NCBI GenBank assembly: GCA_026214975.1
Contig: JAOBSW010000233.1
Coordinates: forward strand, 98,628-162,627
Source: Gentiana macrophylla
Taxonomy: Eukaryota > Streptophyta > Magnoliopsida > Gentianales > Gentianaceae
Direction of reading: 5' to 3'
Length of the DNA: 64,000 bases
Both the position numbers and the translations under genes were made by a program. Numbering within the stretch: the stretch's first letter is position 1; each line of letters opens with the position of its first letter. The notes under the pieces were generated by a model that did not search any database, was not told where the DNA came from, and saw only the letters and a list, made by a program, of their open reading frames with translations. Positions 31,476 to 44,500 of this stretch are shown here, piece after piece.

Positions 31476-32409
31476 TTTCTTTTTCTGGAAGCCTTTGGAG
31501 ATTCGAAAAAGTGAAGCTATGAGTTTACATATGCGCTGTAAATATCCTACTACCTTACCTTAAGACGATAAGCCCTACAAGTGTTTGTTCCTATTTTACC
31601 CCTTGTTTTTTTTTTTTGAGAAAGTATTTTACCCCTTGTCAAAATGTCAATTTAATAAGGATGAGTGAATCCACTCAAAAGAAATTAATAAGGATGAGTG
31701 AAAAACAATAAAACCAATTCAAATCTAAAATCAGAGATCGGCTTAAACCGAAATGACCCAAATCAGTTACAAACTACATTAGTACTAGTTTGTTTTCAAA
31801 CGGAACCGTATCACACAAGATTGATCTAACGCAACCCGAACCCAATTTGATATTCTAACCATACATCACACGAATTTTTTATTAAGTATGTATATCACTT
31901 TTTTGGTTGTCAGTGAGAACTTTGTGTGACCACACTTATTTGATTATGTTATTAGAATACAGGAAAATGTGAGAACGGTTATATTTAAAAATATACTTCT
32001 TGTATGATGTTTCTTCAGTCACATTCCCAAGTGTACAATATCCCTTTTGTCATTCATATTATCAGACTCAATATTGTAATAATATAAGTTTAATTTTCAC
32101 TTATATTAGTTAATTTTTGATTCGGTGAAGTTGTTTTATATCAAGAAGCATAATGATCCAAGTTTCATGTTTACTTATACTAGTTAATTTAAATTTGGTG
32201 AATTTGTATCAAGAAGCAATTGACTAAGAAATATTGTTTCTAGCTACGACGCTTAACAAAAATTACGAGCCAGGATTGTGCTTGCTTGCTAGTCTGCCCG
32301 GTGGTTATATAATATATAATATGTTTATGTTACTTTTAAGGATCGTTTTTTTACGGCAACGGTATGAAATATTATATAAGACTCACACACACTTGTGTCA
32401 AGCTGACTC
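31476..32409. repeat. Long duplicated F-box upstream flank, arm 1
   Basis: No gene. It matches 40281-41313 plus 45491-45725 in order, including GGCTTAAACC, a TTTTTTGGTTGTCA stretch and ATTACGAGCCAGGAT types of sequence. Arm 2 contains two extra insertions: a MITE at 40391-40757 and the 41314-45481 composite. At about 32170-32185 arm 1 preserves the empty site (TTACTTATA) for the latter. Confidence 0.7.
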
Positions 32410-33140
32410 TACAACATGGAGATTCAGTCTTATTTGATGACAATACTATACTGCATACAAATCTCTTGTTGGCAAGCCGATCTACCTTAATTTTACTAGA
32501 CCATATATAGATTTTACAATCCAGCATTTGATTCAGTTGTTAGACACTCCTACTGAGAATCCCATGAAGGCTGCTTACAGACTACTGAGGTATTTGAAAG
32601 ACAATCCAGGACAAGGCATATTATTTCCCGCAGAGAACAACCTTCTTTTAAAAGGTTTTACGGACAGTTACTAAGCTGGTTGCAATGAAGCCAGGAGATC
32701 TGTTTCAGGACACATGATGTTTTTGGTTGATGATCTCATTTAATGGAAGGCCAAAAAGCAGACAACAATTGCAAAAAGTTCTTTAGAAGCTGAGTACAAG
32801 GCTATGGCCAATGTTGTCTGTGAAATTCAGTGGCTGATTTACATTCTACAAGATTTACTGATCCCTGTTTAGTTGCCTGATGTGTTGTTCTGTGATAATT
32901 CAAGTGCTATGCATATTGCACGCAATCTTGTGTTCCATGAAAAGATCATGCATACTGAAATTGATTGTCATGTTGTAAAGGACAAAGTCAAATCTGGTCT
33001 CATTAAGCGGCTACCTGTGAATACCAAGAAGTAGGTTGCTGATATTCTCACAAAGGCTTTGGATGCACCACTTTTTTCTTACTTATTGTACAAGTTGGGG
33101 ATTTTCAAGATTTTTCAGCAAAGTTCAAGGGCTAAAAAAG
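32410..33140 (+). pseudogene. copia RNase H fragment, cassette 1
   Basis: Homologous to copia RNase [75 protein letters not shown] and LTKALDAPLFSYLL. The conserved Trp after LKGFTDS(Y) is a stop, shared with cassettes 2 (34098) and 3 (45725), so the three copies come from one already dead copy. There are further stops at 32744, 32869 and 33030. Confidence 0.85.
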
Positions 33141-33289
33141 TGTTGACTGTAGTGTTCCAAAGGGACCTTGGATATTCTAGAAAGTGTCGGACCCACATAA
33201 CTAGGGGAAAAAATACACTAATTTATGTATTGTGCATATAGTTTGCCCCGCCCCCTCTCCCCCTAAAATTTTTATTTTCCTTTAAAAAA

Positions 33290-34075
33290 TTTATTGCCCA
33301 CCTTACCCGAGATCCTACGTTCGCGACTGATTGTAGACCTTGAATTGAGATACTATGTGGTTAGATTTTGTTGCAGAGAGGACTATGAGACATCTCTAAG
33401 TAAAGGTCCTTGGCTTGTTCAAGGGCACTACTTAATTGTAATGACGTGGAGACCTTTTTTGTGCCATCGAAGGAAAAAATAATATCAATGCTTGTTTGGA
33501 TTTGCTTCCTAGAAGTGCCACTTGAACATTTTGAAAATCATAATTTCTTACTGGACTTGGCAAAGAGAGTCGGCAGACCAATTGGGGGTTGATGTAGTCA
33601 CTACATGATCGGCTAGAAGGAGATATGCAAGAGTATGCGTGGAAATGAATTTACATAAAATTCTCAGAACTTGAGTCGTTATCCGAGGCTAATGATTTAA
33701 GGTAGAATATGAGGGGATGCAGCTAACTTGCTTTGAATGCGGACGCTAGGGTCACAAAACCCATGACCGTCTAAAGGTGTGTGATAGTGTTGATGCAAAT
33801 CACAGGAGAGAAACACATGATTTCATAAATCCAATAGTCCCTCAAGACCCCACCCCTGAGAAGCCTTTCGGGCCGTGGATGCTTGAACTAATAGGCGGAG
33901 AAAACCTCCAGCTCCGCGAGACAGAGGAACAATAAAACAAATCAAACGCAAAGATATGGGTGAAGGAGACACTACAAGAGATTCTAATGCAGCCGAGGAT
34001 TTGAAGGCGGTCACGCCGAGGTTTGAAGTCTTTGTCAGAGGATGATGAGCCAAAGGAAAACCAACATTTGATTGG
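33290..34075 (+). pseudogene. LINE ORF1 fragment (DUF4283 type), cassette 1
   Basis: Two frames encode DUF4283-like sequence (VVRFCCREDYE, LSKGPWLVQGHYL, then VWICFLEVPLEHFENHN, DLAKRVGRPIG). A damaged zinc knuckle follows: CFECGR, a stop where Tyr is expected, then GHKTHD with the last Cys lost. DUF4283 with a CX2CX4HX4C knuckle is typical of ORF1 of plant L1-type LINEs. A GGCGGACCCACATA-like sequence just upstream (about 33188) resembles hAT termini. Unit 1 breaks at 34075, where unit 2 begins. Confidence 0.75.
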
Positions 34076-34097
34076 CAAGTCGACAAGATCGTGATGA

Positions 34098-34790
34098 GAT
34101 CTCTGGTTGGCAAGCTGATCTACCCTACTTTTACTAAACTAGATATAGCTTTTGCAATCCAACATTTGATTCAGTTGATAGACACTCCTACTGAGAATCA
34201 CATGAAGGCTGCTTACAGACTACTGAGGTATTTGAAAGACAACCCAGGACAAGGCATATTATTTCCCGCAGAGAACAACCTTCTTTTAAAAGGTTTTACG
34301 GACAGTTACTAAGCTGGTTGCCATGAAGCCAGGAGATCTGTTTCAGGATACATGATGTTTTTGGTTGATGCTCTCGTTTTCATGGAAAGCCAAGAAGCAG
34401 ACAACAATTGAAAGAAGTTCTTTAGAAGCTGAGTACAGGGCTATGGCCAATGTTGGCTATGAAATTCAGTGGCTAATTTACATTCTACAAGAATTACAGA
34501 TCCCTGTTTAGTTGCCTGATGTGTTGTTCAATGATAATGCCAGTGCTATGCATATTGCACGCAATCTTGTGTTCCATGAAAGGACCACGCATATTGAAAT
34601 TGTCTGTCATGTTGTAAAGGACAAAGTCAAATCTGATCTCATTAAGATGCTACCTGTGAATACCAAGAAGCAGGTTTCTGATATTCTCACAAAGGCATTG
34701 GATGCACCACTTTTTTCTTACTTATTGTACAAGTTGGGGATTTCCAAGATTTTTCAGCCAAGTTCTAGTGGCTAAAGAAGTGTTGAGTGC
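34098..34790 (+). pseudogene. copia RNase H fragment, cassette 2
   Basis: Nearly the same as cassettes 1 and 3: SLVGKLIYPTFTKLDIAF, TPTENHMKAAYRLLRYL, the same stop after [22 protein letters not shown] and ILTKALDAPLFSYLL. It is in tandem with cassette 1; the join lies at 34075-34098. Confidence 0.85.
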
Positions 34791-34929
34791 AGTGTTACAA
34801 AGAGACCTTAGATATTCTAGACAGTGGCGGACCCACATACAATTAGGGGAAAAATACACTAATTTATGTATTGTGCATATCGTTTGCCCCTCCCCTCCCC
34901 CCCACTTAAATTTTTTATTTTCCTTTAAA

Positions 34930-35900
34930 AAATTTATTGCACGCCTTACCCGAGATCTTGAGTCTGCGACTGATTGTAGACCTTGAATTGAGATACTATG
35001 TGGTTAGATTTTGTTGCAGAGAGGACTATGAGACATATCTAAGTAAAGGTCCTTGGCTTGTTCAAGGGCACTACTTAACTGTAATGAGGTGGAGACCTTT
35101 TTTGTGCCATCGAAGGAAAAAATAGTATCAACGCTCGTTTGGATTTGCTTCCTAGAAGTGCCACTTGAACATTTTGAAAATCATAATTTCTTACTGGACT
35201 TGGCAAAGAGAGTCGGCAGACCAATTGGGGTTGATGTAGTCACTACAGGATCGGCTAGAAGGAGATATGCAAGAGTATGCGTGGAAATGAATTTACATAA
35301 AATTCTCAGAACTTGAGTCGTTATCCGAGGCTAATGATTTAAGGTAGAATATGAGGGGATGCAGCTAACTTGCTTTGAATGCGGACGCTAGGGTCACAAA
35401 ACCCATGACCGTCTAAAGGTGTGTGACAGTGTTGATGCAAATCACAGGAGAGAAACACATGATTTCGTAAATCCGATAGTCCCTCAAGGCCCCACCCCAG
35501 AGAAGCCTTTCGGGCCGTGGATGCTTGTACTAATAGGCGGAGAAAACCTCCAGCTCCGCGAGACAGAGGAACAATAAAACAAACTGAAACGCAGCATATG
35601 GCTGAAGGAGACACTACAAGAGATTCTAATGCAGGCCAGGGATTTGAAGGGCGGTCACGCTCGAGGTTTGAAGTGCTGTCAGAGGATGATGAGCCAAAGG
35701 AAAACCAACATGTTGAAGAGGAAATCCAAATACTAGACGTGGCATGGCAGACAAAGAAGCTACTCGCCTAAGTGGTCAATTTGAACAACACCTAAAACCA
35801 CAAGAGGGGATGACATCATATATTAAGTGGAATCCTCCCGATGGTAATTGACACGTGATCCAGAATAATGAACAGAATGTGGTAGTATAACATGATGCAT
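34930..35900 (+). pseudogene. LINE ORF1 fragment, cassette 2
   Basis: DUF4283-like sequence in two frames, followed by the same damaged zinc knuckle as cassette 1 (the stop for Tyr and the Cys to Arg change are shared). A Pro-rich linker (PQGPTPEKPFGPW type) and an acidic tail (EVLSEDDEPKENQH) follow. The shared lesions show that cassettes 1 and 2 are closer to each other than to cassette 3. Confidence 0.75.
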
Positions 35901-35939
35901 TGAAGTGGAGACTCATAGATGATCTCCGAACAAATTTTA

Positions 35940-36290
35940 AAGACTCATTAATGGAGAATAATTACGTGGAAAGAGGAATTGGATCCCCAGAATTCTACCG
36001 AAAAATGATGGATATGCCGACAACTCACAAACCAGATATTGTTTGCCTTTTGAAGACTCATGCCAACAGTCAAAAAGGCATAATGTCATTTTAATAGGGT
36101 CAACTGCGTGGAAGCTAGGTATATAATGTCTCCGGTCAGACAAGGTGACTACTCTCTTTTGTTTGCCAAAATCAATCTATTAGCTGGGTGTTGTCAGTGG
36201 TATATGTTTCCCCTACTCCAAGTCTGGGAATGGATTGTTGGAGATATCTTGAAAAACTTGCACCCATCTTGAAAGAAACATTGGCCATAT
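35940..36290 (+). pseudogene. LINE ORF2 endonuclease fragment
   Basis: In order, with frame breaks: GIGSPEFYRKM, KPDIVCLLKTHAN (the start of the apurinic-type endonuclease, where a Glu normally follows LL and Lys is seen here), and VYVSPTPSL..DCWRYLEKL further on. These are hallmarks of plant L1 endonuclease domains. It follows the ORF1 fragment in the order expected for a LINE. No reverse transcriptase follows. Confidence 0.65.
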
Positions 36291-36391
36291 CATTTCTGTC
36301 ATTTCATCCACCATATCATTTCTGTCATTTCATCCACCCTCAAGACTTGTCAATATGCTGCCAACATCTTAATTACTACAATAACTTACTA

Positions 36392-37052
36392 CTACAAAAA
36401 CTGAATACTCGCTTCAGCATGCAAACCTGAAATGCAAAGAGCCGAGTTTGCACAATAGGTCAATGCAGGACGAACATCACCATAAGATAGAGAAATCACT
36501 TTAGACCAAGATTCTTCAACTCCAAACTTATCCATTATCCACAAATCCGCTTTCTTTGAGTAATTATCACAAAGCAGAGAAGGACGCCCATTCAACACTC
36601 CCATTCCCCAATTACAATCACACATTCATTATATGGCCCTCTCACTTCTTCATACTTCTCACTCACCATATCTAAACAAACAATCTTCTGGTTCTGATTC
36701 AAAGTATAAATGTCATGGGAAACCCAAAAAATCTTGCCAATTGCATACTTTCCGTTTTCGATAACATAAGAAATAAGCCCACCCTTTAAATCTTCAATTC
36801 TCCTCCATGAATCTGCCTGGAGACTATATACCCTGAGTTCAGTGCCGTAAACAACTCCACGAGGAACACACATCACTTCCACGACTTTGTAATCATCGTT
36901 TAACTCATCATACCCAAATCCATAGGCAACATAGGAACAACCTATCAAAATGGAATTTGAACTAGGCAAAAGCTTAGATTTTCTCAAAACTGGATTCCAC
37001 ACATACAAACCCCTTTCACCCCTTTCACCCATAGATAAACAAACCAACCCAT
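36392..37052 (-). pseudogene. F-box pseudogene 5 (lacks the F-box)
   Basis: The minus strand encodes the F-box-associated domain from NGLVCLSMGERGERG (about 37052) through FGYDELNDDYKVVEV and SWRRIED to KYEEVRGPYNEC. A frameshift near 36625 moves the rest (WGMGVLNGRPSLLCDN, WSKVISLSYGD) to another frame. The C-terminus is cut and ends at 36392. The first 130 or so codons, including the F-box, are replaced by about 130 bases of unrelated sequence, after which the usual upstream flank (CTACATGTG type, about 37200) resumes. Without an F-box it could not join an SCF complex. Confidence 0.85.
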
Positions 37053-37863
37053 TAGCTAGTCATAACATGGCTCGTTTTGCTAGTAATTTGAAAGGAGAGG
37101 TAGTATGGACCGGCTCCTTTTCATCGTGGCTGCTTACAGCCGTTGTAAATGATGTTTCTTGAATCGGTATCAATGAAGGTCTCTTTCTTCATAAAAAGAT
37201 TTATCCCACTACCTTAAGATAATAAGCCCTACATGTGTTTGTTTCCGATTTTACCCCTTGTTAGAATTTATCTACCTAGTAATATGTTTAAGAAATAGTT
37301 TTAAATCAATTGATCGAATAAAAGATCCATACCTCTAAATGACCCATTAATTTGTCATTTTTTTTTTTTTTTTTTAGAAGATTAAATCTGAAAAACATCA
37401 TTTACAGTCATTTAAAAAAAAAAACACGAGCAGCAATGATTTCTCCTTTACAATTTCATTGTCATCAGCTGTAATCACGTATTCTTGCTCAATCTAGGAC
37501 CGCATTAATTATCTCCAATAATTAAAAAACAGCATGCTTTTTAACAATATAGTATTGATGTTATCATGTCTTGTAACAAAATGTCAAAAATACTTTAGCT
37601 AAACAATAAATAAATAAAAAAGTTATATTTCCAGAGCTAAGAAGGTTATATTTTCAAGCCTCAAGCTTGGCCAACAATTTCTCTTTCAAATAATTAAACA
37701 CGGCTATGATTATTGGAAATCTTTTGATTTAATTCCCAACAAATAAGGGGAGGCCTAAATACTTAGAATTTTTTACCTCATTATGATTGTTGGAAATCTT
37801 TAAAATATTGGTCTTTAAAGAGAGTAACATTTTTGCTAAAGGAGATGGCTGATTTCTGTTTGT
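37053..37863. other. Gene-free stretch
   Basis: It contains the filler that replaced the 5' half of pseudogene 5 (37053-37190), the duplicated F-box upstream flank (37195-37280) and then AT-rich sequence with a poly(T) run at 37358-37377. No gene is visible. Confidence 0.5.
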
Positions 37864-38760
37864 TTATGGTTTGCCCTTTACACTTTTCATAGTCTGCAAA
37901 AATATTTTTAAGAGCCTGCGCTTCCAAAACATCTGCATTTGAAATATTAGAGCATCATCCGCGAATAAAGGATGATTAATAGAAGGAATTCCACGAGAAA
38001 TTTTAAAAGCATTTTGATTTTGCCTTATACACACACCAAGAACAGATTTAAGCCTGTCGGAGAGGACTTTAGACAAAATTTTATAAACGACATTACACAA
38101 GCTAATAGGTCTGAATTGAGTAACATCCTCAGGGTTTTGGACCTTAGGAATCAAAGAGATGCTAGTGTGATTTAGTTTTTTTAAGAAGCTTTGCCCCGCG
38201 AAAGAAAATTATCAATAAGATCCTTAAGGTCGTTTTTTTATGATGTTAAAAGCTGATTTAAAAAAAACCTGGAGATAATCCATCAGGGCCTGGAGCTGAG
38301 TTGTTGTGCATGCTGAACACTGCATTTGGTTCATCTCATCAGTGATTTTCCTCTGCAAAACCTTCAAAAGCTGCATAATCTCTCTTATTAGGAGCAAAAG
38401 AGGTAAACAAAGAAGCAAAATAAGTAGTAAATTCATTGCAAATATCATCCACATTGTTACACCAGCCACTTGAGTCTCTTCCTCCTGCCATTAACAACAA
38501 CATGAAAGAAAGAAGTGTTTTTGTCACCTTCTTTTAACCAGCGGATTCTCGACTTTGCGCCCGGTAGTTCTCTTCATCTTTGTAAGCGTCCGCCAATTCT
38601 TCTTTAGATGATTAATTATATAACTCTGTCTCCCCCTTGATTATCTACAACTTTGATATCTTCTTTGAGCCTTTGAATCTTCTTGGCTGAGTTAGTTTCA
38701 ACCTTTTTCTTCCGGTTGAGAAGATGCTTTCTAACAGATTTGATTTTGTTAACAACTTAA
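37864..38760 (-). pseudogene. LINE reverse transcriptase fragment
   Basis: On the minus strand, in order with frame breaks: LNRKKKVETN, ELADAYKDEENY, a WLKEGDKNTSFFH-like stretch, then DICNEFTTYFASLF, and finally IPKVQNPEDVTQFRPISLCN, VVYKILSKVLSDRL and INHPLFADDALIF. The last contains the FADD catalytic box. Between SVLGVCIRQNQNAF and the ISRGIPSINH box the central fingers/palm (about 150 residues in plant L1 RTs) is missing. It is opposite in strand to the LINE ORF1 cassettes. Confidence 0.8.
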
Positions 38761-39153
38761 AACATATGATATCATTACAATCACCCCCCAAAATAAAATG
38801 ATCTCCCAAAAAATAAGATCTTCGTTGTATGGTTTTCCGTTGTTCTTTTCTGAAAAAAAAAAGGGTTAGCAGAGAAACATTCTTTCATGGATCAACAACC
38901 TACCTACAAGATATCAATCAACAGAAAGTCGAAAATCATGCCAAACAAATTCATAAACTTTGATCACATTAACATGACATCCTCACCAAAATACTACATT
39001 CAGTTGAGAAATAAACAGAGGAGGAAAGTGCAAAAAAATGAAGAACATTGGAAAAAAGACATCTTAGAACATCCACCATATCATTTCTTTTAATTTCATT
39101 TCATCCACCCACAACACTTGTCAATATGCAGGCAACATCACAGCTACATGGCA
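38761..39153. repeat. Duplicated F-box 3' flank
   Basis: From about 38880 this matches 7180-7560, downstream of F-box pseudogene 2. No gene. Confidence 0.6.
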
Positions 39154-40280
39154 TTACAAAGGAACCATGCTTTCAACATACAGAGAAACGTCACGGATCG
39201 AACTGAAACCACCCAGCTGAATCCTCTGAAATTTTTTGCCCTTAGAACGGCAAACCTGCAAACCTGAATCATTTACAAAAACAATTTCCCCATCTCTTGA
39301 AATGCAAAGAACCGAGTTTGCATAATAGGGCAATGCATTTGCAGGACGAACATCTCCATAAGGAAGAGAAATCACTTTAGACCAAGATTCTTCAACCCCA
39401 AACTTATCCATTATCCACAAATCTGCCTTCGTTGAGTAATTATCACAAAGCAGAGAAGGACGCCCATTCAACACTCCCATTCCCCAATTACAAACACCAC
39501 ATTCATAATATGGCCCTCTCACTTCTTCATATTTCTCACTCACCATATCTAAGCAAACAATCTTCTTGTTCTGACTCAAGTATAAATTTGATTGGAAATC
39601 CAAAAGATCTTGCCAATAGCATACTTTCCGGTAGCATAATTAAGAATCTCACCCTTTAAATCTTCAATTCTCCTCCATGAATCTCCCCGGAGACTATATA
39701 CCTTAAGTTCAGTCTCATAAACACCTCCGCGACAAACACACAACGCTTCCACGACTTTGTAATCATCATTTAACTCATCATACCCGAATCCATAGGCAAC
39801 AAAGGAACAACCATTCAAAATGGAATTTGAACTAGGCAAAAGCTTAGATTTTCTCAAAACTGGATTCCACACATACAAACCCCTTTCACCTCTTTCACCC
39901 ATAGATAAACAAACCAACCCATTAACAATACCAACAATCTGAAGAAACACGTCGGGCTGCTGAGACGGGTATTCGATATCGGAAACATGGGCAGAAGGCT
40001 CATGCAAAACAGAATAAAGAGAACATTGTTTCATACCAGAATGAGTAGTGAATAAGAGCTGCTGATTATTGGAATGCTTGTCCTCCCTTAAAGATTTGGA
40101 GAAATGGGACCTGCCAAATTGTGGGCTTGATATCATAGACAGCCATTGTTTTGATACGCACTTAAATCTCATGAGGGGTTTCACCGGAAGATACATGAGG
40201 ATTTCTGTAATCAGATCTTGAGGAAGTCGACGACCAACAGTTGCAGATTCTGAGTTTGAATTTGGAGAAGTTTCCGCCAT
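39154..40280 (-). pseudogene. F-box gene 6 with single-base deletion
   Basis: ATG at 40280 begins MAETSPNSNSESATVGRRLPQDL. The F-box (about residues 17-60) and associated domain are like the intact gene through FWISNQIYT, where a stop follows. Comparison with the 16059-17201 gene shows one missing base near 39576: copy 3 has CTCGAAG where this has CTCAAG on the plus strand. The remaining 140 codons (KKIVCLDMVSEKYEEV to VESMVPL) are open in the next frame and close at 39154. The truncated product would keep the F-box but lose about a third of the substrate domain. A sequencing error cannot be excluded, and then this would be a second intact gene. Confidence 0.85.
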
Positions 40281-40390
40281 TTTCTTTTTTCTGGAAAGCC
40301 TTTGGAAGAGATTCGTTGAAGTGATGCTATGAGTTTACATATGCGCAGTAAATATCCTACTACCTTAAGATAATAAACCCTACAGCTCCG

Positions 40391-40757
40391 TGTTTGTTTT
40401 GGGTTAGAGTTTTTTTTTTTTTTTTTTGGAGAGTTTTTATTTAGATAAAATGATTGAAGTAATGATTAGAAAATTGATGAGGAAAAATAAAGTAGAATAA
40501 TGATTGGTGTAGATTATGAAATGATTGATAAAATAAAGTAGAATAATGAATAAAATAATGTTTCCTTAAAAAAAAAAATGAATAAAATAATGATAAAAAA
40601 AAGTAATAAAGTTGATAAAGTGAAATGATAAGAGATGATTTAATATTTTTTATTCGTAGTTGAAGATTTGATTGGCAGGAGAATTGTAAAAAATGATTGG
40701 TGATGTGATGTTAAAAAAAACTCCAAAAAAACTACAAGACAAAACAAACACAAGCTA
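40391..40757. mobile_element. MITE with GCTCCGTGTTTGTTTTG ends
   Basis: The left end GCTCCGTGTTTGTTTTG and, in reverse, the right end GCTTGTGTTTGTTTTG form terminal inverted repeats around an AT-rich interior. It is absent from the paralogous flanks at about 31580, 17270 and 37205, where CCCTACA runs directly into TGTG. TACA (or CTACA) occurs on both sides, but I cannot decide the exact length of the target duplication. Confidence 0.65.
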
Positions 40758-41368
40758 CATGTTTTAGTTTTCTATTTTACCCTTGTTAAAATGTCAATTT
40801 AGTAAGGAACAATAAAACAATTCAAATCGAAAATCAAATTGGCTTAAACCAAAATAACCCAAATCAGTTACAAACTACATTAGTACTACTTAGTTTGGTA
40901 TCAAACCGAACCGTGTGACACAAGATTGTTTTTTGTTATTTTTATTGTGCCTCAACACAACCCGAACCCAATTTGATAATCTAACCATACATCAAACGAT
41001 TTTTTTTATTAAGTATGTATATCACTTTTTTGGTTGTCACTGATAACTTGTGAGACCACACTTATCACTTATCTGATTATGTTATTAGAATTAAGGAAAA
41101 TGTGAGAACGGTTATATTTAGAAATATACTTGTTGTTGTTGTATGATGTTTTTAAGTCACATTCCCTGGTGTACTATATTCTTTGTCTTTCATATTATCA
41201 GACTCAATATTGTAATAAACAAGTTTCATGTTCACTTATATTAGTAAATTTTTAATTCGTTGAAGTTGTTTTATATCAAGAAGCATAATGATCTAAGTTT
41301 CATGTTTACTTATAGGTAGAATGAGTGAGAAGGACACCAACATTTCATCAATTTGTTATAACGATAGC

Positions 41369-41498
41369 GACTCGTCTCTCGCCAGAAGAAGCCAACTGCG
41401 CCATTACTGCAAGCACAAAAATAAAGCTATTTTAAGGGCCTACAAAAAAATAACCTAGTAGTATTATAAAACTAGAAACCCATGTTCAGCAGCCTAAT

Positions 41499-41537
<39 letters not shown>

Positions 41538-44500
41538 AAAATGTTTCTATGTTTCAAGATTAGAAAAGTTTTTCACATTAAAAAAAAAAAAAAAAGTAAA
41601 AGACAAAATTGGTACCTTTTTTTATATCAAGGAAATTAGGAAATAGTCAAAAAAAAAAAAGAAATTAGGTAAAGCCTTACATTAATATTTCTGAAGCGAC
41701 TTTTGCCATCCCCTTCTTTACTGTAGTGACTTTTGTGATCCTCTGCTCACTCTCTTCTATTCGTGAGTTGAGTGATTACAATTTCTGATTTACAGCAAAG
41801 ACTAGTAGTGCAATTGTGCAAACAGAAATTGCAAAAAAAAAAAAAAAAAAAAAAAAATTAGTTCAAGATTGAAAGACGGATATTGTTTGATCTTCAGAGG
41901 AAAAAATCATTTTCCAATTTCGTGGTCCATTTACAACTTTACTACTCAGCAACTGTTTATGATTATCTCAGATTCTCACAGGTATGTTTTTTTTTTCGTT
42001 TTTCAATTTTTTTTTGAGAAAGGGTGGTTGAATTTTTTAGGCAGAAAAATTGAGTTAAGTGTTTGTGTTTGTTTCTATTTTATTATTGATTCATTTCTTT
42101 TTTTTTTTGTTTGTTCAGTTCATCTCATCTCACAAATGTTTTCGTACTATAACCATATTTATCTATTTGAAAAGTTGTATTGTCATCATAATTCATTTTA
42201 ATTTCATGTGCATTTCATTATTTTGCTTGACAGTGAACAATAAATCAACAATAAATCATAAAAAAAAAAAAAACCTTTTTGGATATGAAAAAGGAAAAAG
42301 AAACAAAAGGTAGAAGCATTAATTCAATCACAAACAGGAGCTATTCATAAGTTTTTTGTTGGTACGAGTACGAGTACAAAACTGTCGAAACATGATGACA
42401 TCTCAACTGAAAATGAGATGATGAATGTTGAGAATGAGAATTTGGTTGATGATGAAGAAACAGACAAGTTTTGTGAGACCGGTGGAAATGAGAATGAAGA
42501 TCCAAGCATATTATTTGGACCTCAAGATCGTGATGATCCTATTAGTTGGGACAAGATAGATCAAGAATTAAGAGAATTTTTTGTCAGAAGGGGTCCTATA
42601 AGAAAAGATAATATTGATTATCCAAAAGATGATTCAGTTAGGCATAGGCATTTGTCACGAGTTCACTTCACTCGTCATTTACCGAATGGTGAGAAACATG
42701 ACAGAAAATGGCTCGTCTATTCAGAGGCTTTGGATAAAATATTTTGTTTTTGTTGTAAGTTGTTTAAGAAAGTGGAAAACACGACTCAATTGGCGAATGA
42801 GGGGTTCAAAGGCTGGAAAAATATTGGTGAGAGACTTAAAGGACATGAAAGTAGCAATGAACATAATATTTGCATGGACAAATGGATCGAGTTGGCTAAG
42901 AGATTGCAAAAGAATGAGATCATTGGTACACAAACATTAGAACATATTAACAAGGAGAAAGAACATTGGAGAGCAGTGTTATGAAGAATACTTGTTGTTG
43001 TCGGGACGATTCTTTGAGAGAAATTTAGCTTTTCGTGGAGACAATGCAAAAGTATATGAAAGTAACAATGGAAACTTTTTGGGCTTGATTGAAATGATTG
43101 CCTCATTTGATCCGGTAATGCAAGAGCACCTATGTCGGATTAAAAATGGTGGGGCTCAATACCATTACTTGGGCCCTAGAATTCAAAATGAATTGATACA
43201 AATGTGAAGGGGTGAGGTTAAAAGTACAATCGTTGCAAAAATCAAGGAAGCTAAGTATTTCTCAGTCATACTTGATTGCACACTGGATGGAAGTCATGAA
43301 GAACAAATGTCTCTTGTTATTTGATGTGTGGATGTTTCAACGGATGAAATAAAGGTGAAAGTGTTTTTTCTGGAATTTTTGAAGGTAGATGATACATCGG
43401 GGATGGGAGTTTTTGGCGAGCTTCGAGAAGTTTTGAGTAGTCTTAAACTTGATATTCAAGATTTAAGAGGTCAAGGATATGACAATGGTTCTAATATGAA
43501 AGGAAAACATAAAGGCGTGCAAAGTAGATTACTCAAAGTAAATCCTAGATCATTTTACACGCCATGTGGGTGTCATAGTCTCAACCTTGTTCTTTGTGAT
43601 ATGGCCAACTCTTGTCCGAAAGCATGGGATTTTTTCGGAGTGGTGCAAAGGTTGTATGTTTTGTTTTCTTCTTCAACAAAATGATGTGCAATTTTAACCG
43701 ATAATGTGAAATCACTCACATTAAAGCCAATGTCACAAACGCATTGGGAGAGCCGTGTTGAAAGTGTTAAAGAGATAAGATATCAAGTTCCACAATTAAG
43801 AGATGCTTTAGTTGAATTGGAGAATACAGCAAATCAAAGTGAAGCAAACGCAAAAAATGAAGCAAAAAACCTTGTGAAAATCGATCTTGAAAATTTTGAG
43901 TTCTTTCTTAGCATAGTTATTTGGTATAACTTGTTATTTGCTGTTAGTAAAGTTAGCAAGCTCCTTCAAAAAGAAGACATGCAGGTGGATGTTGCAGTTG
44001 AGGAATTAAGAGGGCTTGTAAATTTTCTTGAAAGATATAGAGATAATGGTTTTTTGGAAGCAATGGCAGAAGCTAAAGAAATCGCAATTGATATGGGTGT
44101 TGAACCTGTATTTGTTGAAAAGCGCATCATTAGAAGAAAGAGGCAATTTGATGAGGATGTTATTGAAGAGGTGAATCTGTCAGCTGAAGAATCCTTTCGA
44201 GTGGACTTTTTTTTGTGTGTTGTTGATCAAGCAATTTCATCAATGAAGAGCAGATTTGAGCAATTTGAAGAATATGAGAAAAAAATTGGCTTCTTGTTTG
44301 ATTTGAGAAAATCAAAGTATTCGAGCAATGAATGTTTGATGAAATCTTGTGTTGATCTTGAAGAATTTTTTAGGCATGGTAATGTATCAGATATTGACAG
44401 CAAGGACTTGTTCATGGAGGTGAAACTCTTGAGAGAAATCATGCCGATAGAAGTGAAGAAGCCAATCGAAATGCTTAACTATTTAAACGAAAAGGACTAT

